Shown: piece by piece, positions 10,296 to 22,200 of the stretch | Numbering within the stretch: position 1 is the first letter of the stretch | How the letters are laid out: every line of letters begins with the position of its first letter | Source of the DNA: Tieghemiomyces parasiticus | Lineage: Eukaryota; Kickxellomycota; Dimargaritomycetes; Dimargaritales; Dimargaritaceae | DNA: 64,000 nt | NCBI GenBank assembly: GCA_027575765.1 | Contig: JANBPT010000122.1 | Location: 1-64,000, forward strand | Direction of reading: 5' to 3' | Translations under genes and position numbers: made by a program | Notes under the pieces: model-generated | What the model saw: only the letters and a program-made list of their open reading frames with translations | Told to the model about the DNA's origin: nothing | Database searches by the model: none

Positions 10296-12281
10296 GACGC
10301 GGAGCAGGTGAGTGCGGAGTTTTGAGGCGGGCTGTGAGGAATAAAATAGGCAGGGACGCGGAGCACAGGTGGGAAAGACTCCGATATGCGGCGCAAAAGA
10401 CAGTACTTTATGCAAGGGTCAACTTGGGCAAGCAGTCGGGAATGAGCTAGACGGTGGAGGGATACGTTAGCGATCGTGACGATAGGAATGCAGGTCGAAA
10501 GGTGACGGTCAACGGAGAAGAGAAGGGAAGATAAATATGGATAGCGGGACGGGAAACGGTGACGGGGAAACACGACGCGTCGGAGCGACGAAACCGCGGG
10601 CAATAAGGGGCTGGCACCAACCAAAACAAAGGATGGTGGGATCGAGCAAGCGAGTGGGGTCAGAGCGTAGAATGTGGGAGAACAGGAGTGGGGGGGTGGG
10701 AGAGCCGGATAGGCCTATTGTGGCAAAACTCTGGGCGTTAAGCTCCCAAGCCACACGGACTCACGCGGATGTGCCTTGTCAGCTCGTGGAGAATAGTCCC
10801 GCCCAGCCAGCTCCGGGACCTTGACTAATTTCCCACCGTCGTGCCGCACTATGGCCCATCCACTCGCTATGTGGGCAACGTCACCCTCGGAACCGTGCAG
10901 CAAGCGAGTGCGTTAGCCTAATGTTCATCCCCGCGCCCGTAGCGTGGTCAGTGCTCGTAGTGTGACCCAACCACACCAGAAAAAATACTCGCGATTGCGG
11001 ATAGCTAGGCTGCGGGTACCTCATGACCTTCAAAGTCTCGTACGGAGCTAGTCGACACGAGATGAAGCCGCCCAAGAGACAATGGTATAGCTATGGAAAG
11101 GTTGGAACTGACTTGGCAGCTGCCAGTACGCTCAATGAGGACCTACTAACTCAACGGGTTGGACAGGTAAGCGACAAATACGGCCAGGGTCGGCCCGTGA
11201 GTCATGGGCGAGGGTGTCAGTCATTATGAGCCATTGCAAAGCGGTGAGATAAAGATCGGAGTGAAACGTCCAGGGGCCTGGCATACGGGCACAAGCGCCG
11301 GCGAGCTGCGAGTCGACGCAGCCAGGCCCTCTCTATCCGAAACATTAGGCCATCGATTCATCACACGGATACTGGTGGGTTGGCGAAAAGGTGACAAAGG
11401 GAATGGCGACAGCTTAGCGAAGAAGTTCAGTAGATCCAACAGTCCAACGAGATGGTCCTAGATCCAACGGCTAATCCTTGGTCTGATCACCGGATCGATC
11501 CAAGGATTAATGGGTGGGGTATGTGGTGAAGGGGGCCCTGGTTGTCTGGGGGGTACCTGTTTGTCCACCGCTTTCAATACCTGAATGGCTCAATACCATT
11601 ACTCGCGAGAACGTTCGCAGTTTACCTCTACATCCCAACCCGCTGGCATCGGGGCCACTCGTAGTTCCACTAGGGCCTGTAACGGCGGTCGCTATAAGGT
11701 TTGAGTGAGCTTGCGATGTTAGTACGTAAAAGACGTAACTTATTAACGTACAATGCGACACTTCAATTGCAGCCAAGTGTTGACTGGTGTAGTCACTCAA
11801 GCTAATGTTAAACAGTTCATTTGACGTGCTCATGTTATACAAGCCCCGGTTAAATCAGTGTAATCCTTTTATTGACTGGTATATCCTGTAAGCTCACACA
11901 ACACTGCCATCAGTTCTGCCCCGTGGCGCAGCGAGGATACAATTCAAGCCAACGATACTTCCACCATTGGGTAGGCAGAGCTCTGCTCTACCACTTCTAT
12001 AGATTAACAAGTGGTGATCTCCGTTACCCAATGAAGCAGAGGGGACTCTGGTAAGTGAAACATGGTTATCAAGTACCCATCATAACTATATAAATAAAAG
12101 GCGCCCATAAAGTTTGCTGCGCTCTACCTAGTCATATTCCATAGCAAGTGGTGAGTTCTACATAAAGCAACGGGTTGGCTTATTTACTATGATCGGAGAT
12201 TTACGTTGTCAGCTTGACAGTTCAGTGCTTCCGATTATCCTTGGCACCCGCCGCAGCAATTTGGCTGTTGCGTCACGGGGC
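10296..12281. other. Intergenic stretch with an inverted repeat
   Basis: Upstream region of the unidentified minus-strand gene and downstream region of DFG10. The part next to 10296 should be promoter and leader. No supported gene: open frames are short and overlap on both strands. A perfect 10-bp inverted repeat lies at 11472-11509. Confidence 0.5.
11472..11509. repeat. Perfect 10-bp inverted repeat (hairpin)
   Basis: TAATCCTTGG at 11472-11481 is the exact reverse complement of CCAAGGATTA at 11500-11509, with an 18-nt spacer that itself contains two GATC sites. It could form a hairpin, act as a factor-binding site, or be chance. Confidence 0.4.
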
Positions 12282-13595
12282 TCAATAGATTCCGGGCATG
12301 ATTAACCAACGGTTGGCCGGGTATTCTGACGAGAACTTCCGGGTGTACCACCGGTGGGTGGAGTAGGCTGAGATGCTCAAATTGACGATATTCCATAGAT
12401 TAAGCAGGAATAGATTGAGGCCCGGAAGGGGCGCCGTTATTTGCCATGTCGACGCCCGGGCCGTCAGAGGACCGACAGTGGTGGAGGGGATCCATAGGAC
12501 TAGGATCAGAGTTAGGGAGAGGTAGATGAGGATTTCAGCGTAGTAGTGCGGACACTCTATCCAGTCAAACCAGTCGCCCTTCGGGACGCGGTAGACTGGC
12601 GGGCTGTCGGCGGCGGTTCTAGACATACAGGTACCTGCACGAAGGCGGGCAAGGATCCGGTGGCAACAGAATTGGTGATAGGCAGCATAGGTGAACAGGG
12701 CCGCTCCTAGTAGAACCGTCCAGCTGCCAAATCCGGTGGTGTAAGGTAAGCTGGTGGTAGCGGTATCGATATACCAGGCTGCCGGCTCCCTGAGCACTGG
12801 TGCACGCCGTTCGGCCGATACGATAGTGGCCTGGATGGTATCCAAGATTAGGGCAGGGCAGGTGACCAGGTAGAACGATATACCGAGGAGGTAGTGACCC
12901 ATGTGCATGCGGGACGCCGAAGGTCGTTGGACAAAGTAGCACTCGAAGAGCCGGCGCATTAGATGGATCTGGAAGAGGATCAAGACAAACACGGCTGAGG
13001 CGGGGATGGTCAGCTGCACGTGGGTGGCTGTGGCCAGGTGCGCAATGCGGTCCTCATGGTTACCGGCTTGGGCGCCGAGCCAGCGCAGCGTGTCGTTGAG
13101 GTAGACGTGGGACCAGGTGCTCGCCGGTAACTGACCGCCAGTTGAGAAGTCCAGATTGTAGCGATAGACAGCAGCCCAGGGACCTGCAGGGAGGAAGGCG
13201 GCCAGGACGGCCCAACCGACATCCAAGGTGCCTGGCACGCTCGACCCTGTGTCTGACTGGCCGGTCGACGTTCCCTGGAGTGGTACGCGGGTGAACCACA
13301 ACAATATCAAACTGAGCAGGGCGGCGTTCCAGAGACTCCCCACGGCATAAAAGTGACGGAAAAAGGCATTGGGTACCGTCCACTCCTTAAAACCCCTAAC
13401 CCAGCCAGTGGGCCCCGATGAACTGGGACCGGAATGCGCTGGTTCATGGCAAGTTTTACCGTGTAGGAGGAGGCTGCGACTCAGTGGGGAGAAGAGCATG
13501 AGCACAGCGGTGACCAGAATAGTGGCATAGTAGGTGCGAACAAGGTGACCCAATAGGTGGAGGCCAGCCACCACGGCCGCAACGGTCGACGTCAT
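12282..13595 (-). CDS. DFG10: Polyprenol reductase (SRD5A3/Dfg10 family, steroid 5-alpha-reductase fold)
   Basis: Single exon, 437 residues, multi-pass membrane protein. The C-terminal third carries the family signature: PKGDWFDWIECPHYYAEI (residues 338-355), then a hydrophobic segment, and a terminal THRWYTRKF...YPANRW block (about 413-432), matching the steroid-5-alpha-reductase C-terminal domain that binds NADPH. The family acts in the ER in the conversion of polyprenol to dolichol, the lipid carrier for N-glycosylation and GPI synthesis. The ATG at 13595 (MTSTVAAVVAGLHLLGHLV) is the first in-frame ATG and begins just before TM1. The protein is longer than human SRD5A3 (318) because of inserted Ser/Gly-rich loops after TM1 and around residues 105-125. 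It is transcribed away from the chitin deacetylase gene. Confidence 0.88.
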   Translation of the reverse strand: MTSTVAAVVAGLHLLGHLVRTYYATILVTAVLMLFSPLSRSLLLHGKTCHEPAHSGPSSSGPTGWVRGFKEWTVPNAFFRHFYAVGSLWNAALLSLILLWFTRVPLQGTSTGQSDTGSSVPGTLDVGWAVLAAFLPAGPWAAVYRYNLDFSTGGQLPASTWSHVYLNDTLRWLGAQAGNHEDRIAHLATATHVQLTIPASAVFVLILFQIHLMRRLFECYFVQRPSASRMHMGHYLLGISFYLVTCPALILDTIQATIVSAERRAPVLREPAAWYIDTATTSLPYTTGFGSWTVLLGAALFTYAAYHQFCCHRILARLRAGTCMSRTAADSPPVYRVPKGDWFDWIECPHYYAEILIYLSLTLILVLWIPSTTVGPLTARASTWQITAPLPGLNLFLLNLWNIVNLSISAYSTHRWYTRKFSSEYPANRWLIMPGIY

Positions 13596-16500
13596 GGTGA
13601 TGCCGCGCGAGAGGGAGGGGAATAGCAGAGTGGTCAAGGTGGATACAGGATTGCTCTTTGAATGAGTTTAAAGGGGGAGAATACAAGGTGAGTAGGGGAG
13701 TATGGCTAGCCTGAAGAGATGCAAACGAGTTGGCATGGAAAAGGGACAAGTTGGCATGTGGCCTTGAAGTGGGACCGGGAGCTCTGTGCGCCTCCATAGA
13801 CTGTATCGCAATAGAGGTTTGAGGGCAGCGGGAAATTAGTCATGACTGCTGTGATGGAATCCGCTCTTCCTCGTGTGAGACACCTCACCGCTGCCGAATC
13901 ATCAAATTTCCTGTGTACAAACGAGAGATTCACCAACACGACATGGAAAGGCATGGGGGTGGGGGCGCTGACTCTTGGGCCACGCACCGAACAGTCATGA
14001 ACTGCTCTTGTAGAGAGACACTGGCCAATGAACCCTCCCTCTTATTATTTTAAGGCCTTTCCCTGCAAGCTTCGCGAGACCATGACCAGTCTCCCTGCGG
14101 TGTCCGGCTAACCCACCCATTCCTTTTCGACTCCTTTCAGTGGAAGGTTCCGGGCCCACGCCAAATCCCCATCCGCATCCAGCCGACCCTACTTCCCTGG
14201 TAAACTCCTTGTTAGCATGTCGATGGTGGTAACCCGCTAAACACCTCCCTACTTATGGGTTGATCCTCACCAGTCTTTCTATTGCCCTAGCTGTTGGACC
14301 TCCCCACTCCCAATGTATCCTAACCAACCTCCATTGCTTTGTTCGAAAACACTGGGTACACCTTCTACTTGACCGCTTTACAACGTAGAGACAATAGGCA
14401 TGTGACCAGGTGAGAGACAGAGCGCGTTGATCCATCATCGGAGTTGGAAATCAGCCAACTCCGCCGCCTATATTCATACCAGCCAGTTGAAATCATCCGG
14501 TCCAAGGGCAGCTCGCCTATTATGTGCCATGCGCCGCTCACCCTACCGAAGACATCGTTGATCAGATGAATATAGGTGGGACTGGGAATAGATTTTTATA
14601 AGGGTGTAAATCACGCCACGAGCATGGCAGTTACGGTATACCAGATTGAAGAAGAGAGATAACCTGGTGCCAAAATGTCCGCCCAAGTGATATTACAGGA
14701 CTGCTTGAGCAGGTGGCCCACGTCAATATGCTCTACTGCCGGACACGATGCTGAGGCCTGGCATCGACAATCTAGACTGGTAAGTTCGGAAAGTATAGAG
14801 GTAGAGCTGTTGATTACGCAATTCTATCACTATAGCCTCGGAAACGTTGATAAGGCTTACAACTACTGTTGCGAATGTCGCTAAGGTCTTTGGTGGTACC
14901 AAGTCCGCCGCTTTGACGCCACAGGTATCTAAAAACAGCATATTTAGGAAAACAGTACTGCCTCCAATCTCCAAGCAAACTACATTGCCCTTGAGCTGGC
15001 CGTCTTACTCTTACTTTCACACGTCGCAACAGAGCTTACCGCCTTTTTATTTACCAAGTTAGGTGCAGGCCAATTCCTTTTCGAAGTTAGCCAGCGTGCA
15101 ACAATGGCAAGGAATCATTTCTTTAGATTATCGTCTAATCAATCCTGGTGAAGAAGGATAAAGGAAGTATGGCAGGAGCCGGTCAGATGGCGTAAATACT
15201 GCATTCTCAATAGCTGCATATTAATAGCTGCCTTTAACTACGACCTAACATGGACAGGATAATATTAGTACTGTGAATGCGGTCAACGCCCGTACGCGAC
15301 GGCCTTTTTCCTCTCCGACTCGCTATTCGCCGCCAAGGACCGGGTTAAGGACCTAAAGGGATTGGTAGCTAGGGTGGTGACACAGGCCAGCCACAGCAAA
15401 GAGAGGGTAGCTCCTGGCCATCGTTCCGTAGATAAATAATTTCGTACATTAACTACCCCTAGCGCTGCTTTGCATGGATGAAAAAATACTCTAAAAGGGT
15501 TGGACGCAGATATCAATGCACCACCTCTTCTTCCGTCGGCGCCTGTAACTGTCATCGTAACTGTGAAATCAAGCCAGTCACGGACTAAACAGAAGTGAAA
15601 AAAGCGAAGTTGCCAATACCTTTAAAGGTGGGCAAGTGGTCTATCGGGCTGTGTAACCATCACATATCCAGGTCGCCTCTCTAAGGTTGGACGCGCCGCC
15701 GCCACTCAGCCACTTCTATCCACAACCCTCCTTCTACCTGTCTTCCGCCGGCAGACCTGTCGCTTTATCCTCTGCATAGTCTGTATACCAGGTACAGCGT
15801 GGCTTACTACTTCCCTTCAACGAATAGGTACAGCTTGCTACAGCAGTAGCCACGGTGGCGCCCGTGCGCAACGGTAAAACAGGACTCGGTGTACAAGTCC
15901 TCAATTTTTATGTACAGTCGGTGGACCCAATATACCGGTGTATCCCAGGCGACCGGTGGAAAAAGTAAATGTCCGTGAGCCGACGGTAGGATGGGTAACC
16001 ACGCCTGCAACCGTGGCGGTGAACACAGGTGTATGCCACGCCATGGTCTATACTTTTGCTCGCTCTCTTCGACAGCCCCCCATACCAAACCGACGAGTCT
16101 CCCATGCGAACGGATTTACTGCGTGCGCTCCTTCTCCCCATCCGCTTCCTATCGTAGCAACCCGTCGGTCAAGCCACACACAAACACAACAGTTGTGGCG
16201 CTTGCCCGAAAATAATGCAACGTGGTAGCGACGTATGACTACAGCTTGGGTGGCTCAAGGCGCGCCTTGTGTGGCTGTACGTTACAGGTTGTTAGGCTCT
16301 AGAGCTGATCTGTCGCTCCGGCCGCCACATTTTCTATACACCCATCCCCTCCAAATAATTGTCCCCGGTGATAAACGTCCGCCTTGCGCGTCTCGCACTG
16401 ACTCATCGCCACGTCCTCATATAAAAGGGGGCTCATAGACCTTGTCCATTTCATTCCCAACTCATTATAATGATGTACACCACCATATCACGCCTCTAAT

Positions 16501-16667
16501 CAACTCACAGGCCTACCCATCCAAAAACATCTTCACCACGATTGTTGAGCTAACCAGTACACAGTACCCACGCCCGCCGACCGACATACCGTCTCTTAAT
16601 TTCCTTGGTTAAACCACTTTAGCCTTGAATATATTCACTCCATTTGGCCACTTCCCCCTCGTCACTC
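13596..16667. other. Divergent intergenic stretch between DFG10 and chitin deacetylase
   Basis: Holds the upstream regions of both genes. A pyrimidine-rich leader precedes DFG10 on the minus strand. A TATA box for the deacetylase is at 16420-16426. The small frames at 14675-15062 include a GTAAGT at 14779-14784 but show no motif, so I do not call a gene. Confidence 0.5.
16420..16426 (+). promoter_or_regulatory. TATA box of the chitin deacetylase gene
   Basis: TATAAAA in the context CTCATATAAAAGGGGG, 242 bp upstream of the ATG. Confidence 0.5.
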
Positions 16668-17720
16668 ATGTACGTACACCGACTCATCCTTCTCGTCCTG
16701 GCCAGTACGGCCGTTCGGGCCATACCCAGACCCCAGGGCTCTGCAAGCGGCGGCAGTGGTGGTGGTGGTACGATTTACGATTGCCTAGCGGGAATGATGG
16801 CCCCAACGTTTGACGACGGACCAGATCCGATCAAGACGATGACCCTGGCCGATTCCTTCTCGCAAGCGGGGGCTGTCGCCACCTTCTTCTTTCTGGGATC
16901 TAAAGTCACTGAACACCCACAGATTGTCCAAAGCGTCTGCGCCCAGGGCCACACGGTGGGTATCCACGGCTTCAACCACGACCATTTCGGCACCCTCAGC
17001 TACGACGACGCGTACAGTCAGATGGCCCGGTCCAAACAAGCGGTGGTGGATGCTGGATGTCCAGAACCCCGGCTGATGCGGTTCCCCTACGGTGAGGAAT
17101 CGGCGGCGGCCAACCAAGCCGCTTCAGCGCTCAATCTTCGCGTCATCAATTGGACCGTGGACCCCCGAGACTACGACTGCGGGCATGGCGGCCATTGTGT
17201 GGCACAGAATCTCGGTAACATCGCCGCTCAGATTGACGGGATGGATGCCAAAGCGACCGGTCCGATTATTCTCCAGCACGACGATTATAGCGGGTCGAAG
17301 GATATGACCGACGGCCTACTTGGTATGGCCAGTGAGCGCGGGCTGCGTGTCGTCAGTGTTGCCACGTGCGTATTTGGCGAAGAGCCGGCCCAGCCCTCCT
17401 GGTGGCCTAAGGACCAGATAGGTATGGGTATGGGAAATGGCATGGTGACAGCGACGGGTGAACATGGGAAGCTGTCCAAGAAGCACAAGGTGAAAGGTAG
17501 CGATGGCAGTTATCGTGCCGGCTTGGACGGCGAGACGGGCGAGTGGGATAACCAGGGGTATGACGAGGAAGGCACCTCCGCGTTTCTGAACCAGCACGCC
17601 GGGAGCAGAATGAGCGCAGGTGCCGAGCGGGCGTTTAGTTTACAGGATCCATCGGGTGCAACGGATAACGCTAAACCCGCAACGGGGCTTTGCCAGTTAC
17701 GGAGCAAGTACTTGATGTAG
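16668..17720 (+). CDS. Secreted chitin deacetylase (CE4, NodB domain)
   Basis: Single exon, 350 residues. Residues 1-18 form a signal peptide (MYVHRLILLVLASTAVRA), followed by a Gly/Ser-rich linker. The NodB domain spans about 40-245 and shows all five CE4 motifs: TFDDGP (47-52; base Asp49, metal ligand Asp50), HGFNH (metal ligands His100 and His104), RFPYGE (138-143), the VDPRDYD segment, and LQHDDY with catalytic His203. Motif 2 differs from the usual H(T/S)xxH in having Gly after the first His. The enzyme removes acetyl groups from chitin in the wall to give chitosan. The tail after about residue 245 is about 105 residues, hydrophilic and of low complexity; no GPI signal is visible. A polyadenylation-like AATAAA lies at 17812-17817. 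The next gene downstream is the EI24/RRT8-like gene on the same strand. Confidence 0.9.
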   Translation: MYVHRLILLVLASTAVRAIPRPQGSASGGSGGGGTIYDCLAGMMAPTFDDGPDPIKTMTLADSFSQAGAVATFFFLGSKVTEHPQIVQSVCAQGHTVGIHGFNHDHFGTLSYDDAYSQMARSKQAVVDAGCPEPRLMRFPYGEESAAANQAASALNLRVINWTVDPRDYDCGHGGHCVAQNLGNIAAQIDGMDAKATGPIILQHDDYSGSKDMTDGLLGMASERGLRVVSVATCVFGEEPAQPSWWPKDQIGMGMGNGMVTATGEHGKLSKKHKVKGSDGSYRAGLDGETGEWDNQGYDEEGTSAFLNQHAGSRMSAGAERAFSLQDPSGATDNAKPATGLCQLRSKYLM

Positions 17721-18376
17721 CGTGATGGTCCCCCCCGCCCAGACCCCCGACCATGCCGTGTATATATATTCTCGCTTTAAAATAGGATTATCATCTATTG
17801 GCAAACTTGTGAATAAATCAAAAACTATTTAGGTAACCCCTTGCCCTACGTTCCTCCCTTTTCAGCCATGTCGATGTACACCAAGGAACCAATTCGTTGA
17901 CGCACTGTATATTGTTGCTGGCAATGTCCGCATGGACTGCAACAGGTGACCCCAACTGGGCGGTATCCTGCATACCCTTATTCGCGTTACCTGCGTCTGG
18001 TTATAATCCACAGTGAGAGACGGAGAGCCTGAATTGGGCAATGTGGTGGGCGGCAGGCCGGTACTGTGCCCCGTCCGCCGGCCCGGTCACCTCCTTCCTC
18101 TTTTACCTTCGCACTCCGCCCAGTCAAACTTGGAGTGAAGCAATGATATTCTGCGTAGAAATTTCCGTAAAGCCATCTTGCTGTCATCCGGCTCCCTTCC
18201 ATATAAACGAAGGTATATATTCTTTTCGCTTCCCACAAGCCAGTCTGCGCTTGGACTAGGCGGCTCTTGCCCCTTGGCTTTTCGCATTCCACCTCCCCCC
18301 TCACATACCATTGCCAATTACCCTATTGCTTACCCAACAGCCGCCCCCCCTCTCTCTCAAAAGCTTACACTGCATC
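17721..18376. other. Spacer between chitin deacetylase and RRT8-like gene
   Basis: Contains the deacetylase 3' UTR (AATAAA at 17812-17817), a TATA box at 18202-18207 and a CT-rich leader just before the next start. No extra gene is seen. Confidence 0.55.
18202..18207 (+). promoter_or_regulatory. TATA box of the EI24/RRT8-like gene
   Basis: TATAAA in the context CCATATAAACG, 170 bp upstream of the ATG at 18377. Confidence 0.45.
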
Positions 18377-19243
18377 ATGCTGAAGCCGTCGACGTACCCA
18401 ATCCGCGGCATCGGCTTCCTAGCCGCACACCCGTCGATCTGGTGCCGGTGCTTTTGCGGCCTCCTTGCCATGCTCACGATCGCCATTGCTAGCCTGGTGG
18501 GCTTTAGCTTCCTCATTTCCACCACGGCCCACGCACTTATCCGAGTCAATTGCCCAGCGGGCCTGGCGTGGACTGTTGCCGTGGTCGCCATGTTCATCGA
18601 GAGCGCCCTGGCGGTCATTATCTTGGGCCTTATCCTCATGCCAGTCCTTCAGGACACTCTGTTTGATGACGTGCTGCGACTCCGCGGGCTCGAAAACGTC
18701 CTGCTCAATCCGGCGGCCCAACAGCGCCATGCGTGGGCGCGTGGTATTGCCGCTGGCATCCTGTTTGGCCTCTTCCAAGTATTGGTTCTACTGCTGTCGC
18801 TGCCGCTCAATGCAATTCCAATTGCCGGGACTGTGCTCGCCGCAGCCATTAACGGTATAATTTTGGCATGGGGGTACCATCTGCATTACCTGGTGGAGCT
18901 CCGTGGGATGACATTCCGCCAGAGTCGCCGGTGGGTTAGTTTGAACCGGAGCAAGTATATGGGATTCGGCGTCACCGCGTTCCTGCTAGAATTGGTGCCC
19001 TTACTTAATGTCGTCTTCATGCTGACCAACGCTATCGGGTCGGCCCTCTGGGCTGAGGCTATGTACCGCGAGGAACTGGTTAACCGGTACAAGCCCGGCC
19101 ATGAGTATTGGGAGGTCATGCCCTTGCTCCTACCCGCGACTGGCCAGCCTGGTACCAGTCCTGCGGGTCCTTCAGAGTTCTCGTCTCCTGACTCGGTGAC
19201 CGTGGCAACTCCTTCGACCGCGTGGACCCCTCGGTACCCGTGA
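18377..19243 (+). CDS. EI24-domain membrane protein, related to Rrt8/Lds1/Lds2
   Basis: Single exon, 288 residues. Hydrophobic segments lie at about 27-49, 64-90, 124-143, 146-165 and 196-225. The segment from about 135 to 230 has the layout of the EI24/outer-spore-wall family: a PLNAIPIAGTVLAAAINGI helix hairpin, a basic loop with RRWVSLNRSKY, then YMGFGVTAFLLELVPLLNVV and a NAIGSALWAEAM end. In Saccharomyces, Rrt8, Lds1 and Lds2 of this family localise to lipid droplets and contribute to the dityrosine layer of the spore wall; related bacterial CysZ proteins carry sulfate. The C-terminal tail (about 245-288) is Ser/Pro/Thr-rich. The start was chosen as the ATG at 18377; frames upstream of it lack an ATG. 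The assignment rests on pattern recognition of the domain. Confidence 0.75.
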   Translation: MLKPSTYPIRGIGFLAAHPSIWCRCFCGLLAMLTIAIASLVGFSFLISTTAHALIRVNCPAGLAWTVAVVAMFIESALAVIILGLILMPVLQDTLFDDVLRLRGLENVLLNPAAQQRHAWARGIAAGILFGLFQVLVLLLSLPLNAIPIAGTVLAAAINGIILAWGYHLHYLVELRGMTFRQSRRWVSLNRSKYMGFGVTAFLLELVPLLNVVFMLTNAIGSALWAEAMYREELVNRYKPGHEYWEVMPLLLPATGQPGTSPAGPSEFSSPDSVTVATPSTAWTPRYP

Positions 19244-22200
19244 GGTTACTCGCCGCCCTCCTCAACGCTATCGTCTTGGATTCCGCCGCGGTAAACCTCC
19301 AACCATCCCTTCTACATGTAAACTACCCCTTCGCAAAGTTGAACCTACTTTTGCGTCTGTTGACCCACATTAGCGCCAACCCCCCCCATTATATTAGTAA
19401 GTCACCTGCACACGGCTACCACCAGCATCCTACCTTGGTGAATTTGCTAATAAACCGCAGTCGCATATTCTTCATGTTTAGGGCTGGTAAATTGTAAATA
19501 TTCTTGCCAGCCCGCTGCCGGAAACCACCCTGCTGACCGCACAATCATATGCCCCGATTGGGGGTCACGCTAACAGGCTAGCCAATTCATCCCCCCTGGG
19601 TAAACCAACTGTAGCTGATGTCTGTCGGTATACAGGCAGGTAGGGACGGGCCTGATCTTACTGAAGCCCCTTATTAGAAATGACATACCCTTAAGTCACA
19701 CCTCCTGGTCAACCGCCGTTTCTACAAGTTTATCTCGAACCTCATTCTCCGCTACCTGCGATTCCGCCTTAGGCTACCTTATATTCGATGGTGGACAGGT
19801 ATACTATTGGGAGCGCTGTAATTCCTACGCCGTTCCCTGCACTAGCGACCAGATGAGGGGGTACCTATTCGGGGCTTGGCTCTGATGACGTTGCTGTGTT
19901 AAACGACAACTTCAAGAACGATGACTGCCGAAAGGTCATAGACGATTCGACGGCCTTAGAGGCCCCCACGCCAACTCCCCCCCCCCGTGGCGCGATAGTG
20001 ACAAATGGATAGCAACCTAGGACCAGTATCCCCATGGAGATGGTTGACTCAACCCAGTTTCCCTGGACCCTCGGAGGGTATACTATTAATAGTCTCCGAT
20101 GAGTTAGCTAAACAGCGATCACCGCCACTTATCACGGGTACCGGAATATCTATTGGTTAACTGACATATGGTCGAATTTGTAAGAACTAAGTGGAGGTCT
20201 GGGATCTGACGCGTATAGATGACAGTGGGTAAAGGGAGTCTGCTGGATTTGGCCCAACCAACTAGGTACTATATTTTCCTTACTTGTATCCATTGCAAAC
20301 CCCCTCCCCCGTTTAAGTTCGATACAGAGCTTACACTGAAGTGGAAATGCCTTGCCATCTAGGAGCTCCCCCCCCCTCCAATGTCCGCCAGGCCACCCTT
20401 AGGACATCTGCTCCCGATCCTCCCCTAAACCACCTCCCCTTTTAATAAATAGTTCATATTTATCTCCCTACGGTACCCGTTCTCATTGTGCAGCCATATT
20501 TTCGCCGCCTGTTGCGATTTTCCATTCTCGTCCGCCCGCCCCCTTTCACCGCTCGCATCACCTGGAGACGGCGCCGGCTCGATTACTCTCATTTGAGACA
20601 GTGGGGATTAAAAACGATAGCAAGTCTACTCACCATACCGATTTTCTCCGACTCCTCCCTCTTACACTCCCCTTTATCCCACCACAGGAAATCTTCCCCA
20701 ATGATATTGGTGTCTGGCTTTCGGTCGAAAGGCTCCACCGCTGATCAATTTGGACGCACCGTGATGGGATTTGTAAGCCTTAAGTGTATAGTTGCTTAGT
20801 AACTAGCCTTCTTTCTAGGCGCTGGTCTGATTGTTTCGCGGCTGATATAGGTGGCTGAGATCCTTGATAACTGAGGGGGGGGGTTAAATGTGCCATACCG
20901 TTTGATGATCCCTCCGTCGAGCTCTAAACTACATCAGAACGGTGTGGGCGAGGCCAACTAGGACAAAGTCTAGACCCAGAATTGAGCCTAAAGTGGTATG
21001 GGCTGGTCTCCAAAAATCGGCTCCGTAAACGGGCAGACGAGTTGGGCTGAACAGCAGCGTGGCGCTGTGGGACTCCAACTCCCCCCATGCAGTTGGCCAG
21101 CACCTCTATATGAGGGCCTATGTAGGTTAGCCGTTCCTAATCGAAGGAGTTCAGATACGACCCTGTACCTTTTCTAACGGGGATCAAGGGGGATGGGCGA
21201 CGCAAGGGCACACGTCGAGCGTGCAAGCGTGACGGGATGAAAAGTAGGGAGTGAAACGGTCGGCTCTTCTCCTTATCGTGGCTATAGACAAACCTACCCT
21301 CCCACTCAACTCCCCCCGTCTCTGATGAAGGTGCCCTTTCATTCTCAGTGGAGATTACTGACCATACAGGGGGTAGGTTAGCTATAATCGTCTTCAATTA
21401 CCAAAGACCAACAACCGAGTCACGCGAAGCACTTTTTTCCCCCATTCATTTGCTTTGCATCACTAGGCAGTGCCTTGCTCGTTGTGTCCCACCCCTCTCC
21501 TGTCATCCACATTTGCCCATCACTCTGCTCGGTGACCACCCTCCCCCAATCGACCATCCCGCGATGTCCATCTCTAATGTATACCCTTGATGACGAATAG
21601 TTTACTATGGTTCTCTTCCAAACGCATTGGCATTTAGGAGACTTGAACAATACAACCCGCAGCAATGTCTAAGCCATGCAGAGACAGCCTTCGGGTGTGG
21701 TGGTGTGAATCAACCACAGGCCTACCAAAGAACGACACCAACGGACCCTATCAAACACCCAAGAATGATTGGGGAGGGCCTGGGTAGCTGGTTATATCAA
21801 TATCTCCGGCAAGTCAATGTCCGACGAGTATTCTATTTTAGAGGTGCTGGGCTGCGCCACAGCGAAGTCGGTCGCTAAATAGCACTATTTCGCTTCCCCA
21901 ACCACTATCCTACCTACGTACTGCTCCCTCCCGCACGCGTCGCTTACCAGTCATAGTTGGCTGTGCGGGCGGATGGTGAAACCAGCTCAGCAACCGGTGT
22001 TTACAAGGGGGGAGTATACTGGACAGGGATAGAGGCAACCGCCCGGAGGACTAGGATATTCCGCCCATGTGCTTATGTATCTCTGAGTGTATGTTGGTCA
22101 AGGGGAAGCTGGAGAGGCATCGCTGTAGGAGCTCTTCCGCCTCACATTCGCCACAACATCAGCAGAGCAACGGGCCGGCTTAACCATGGCGGGGCGCGGT

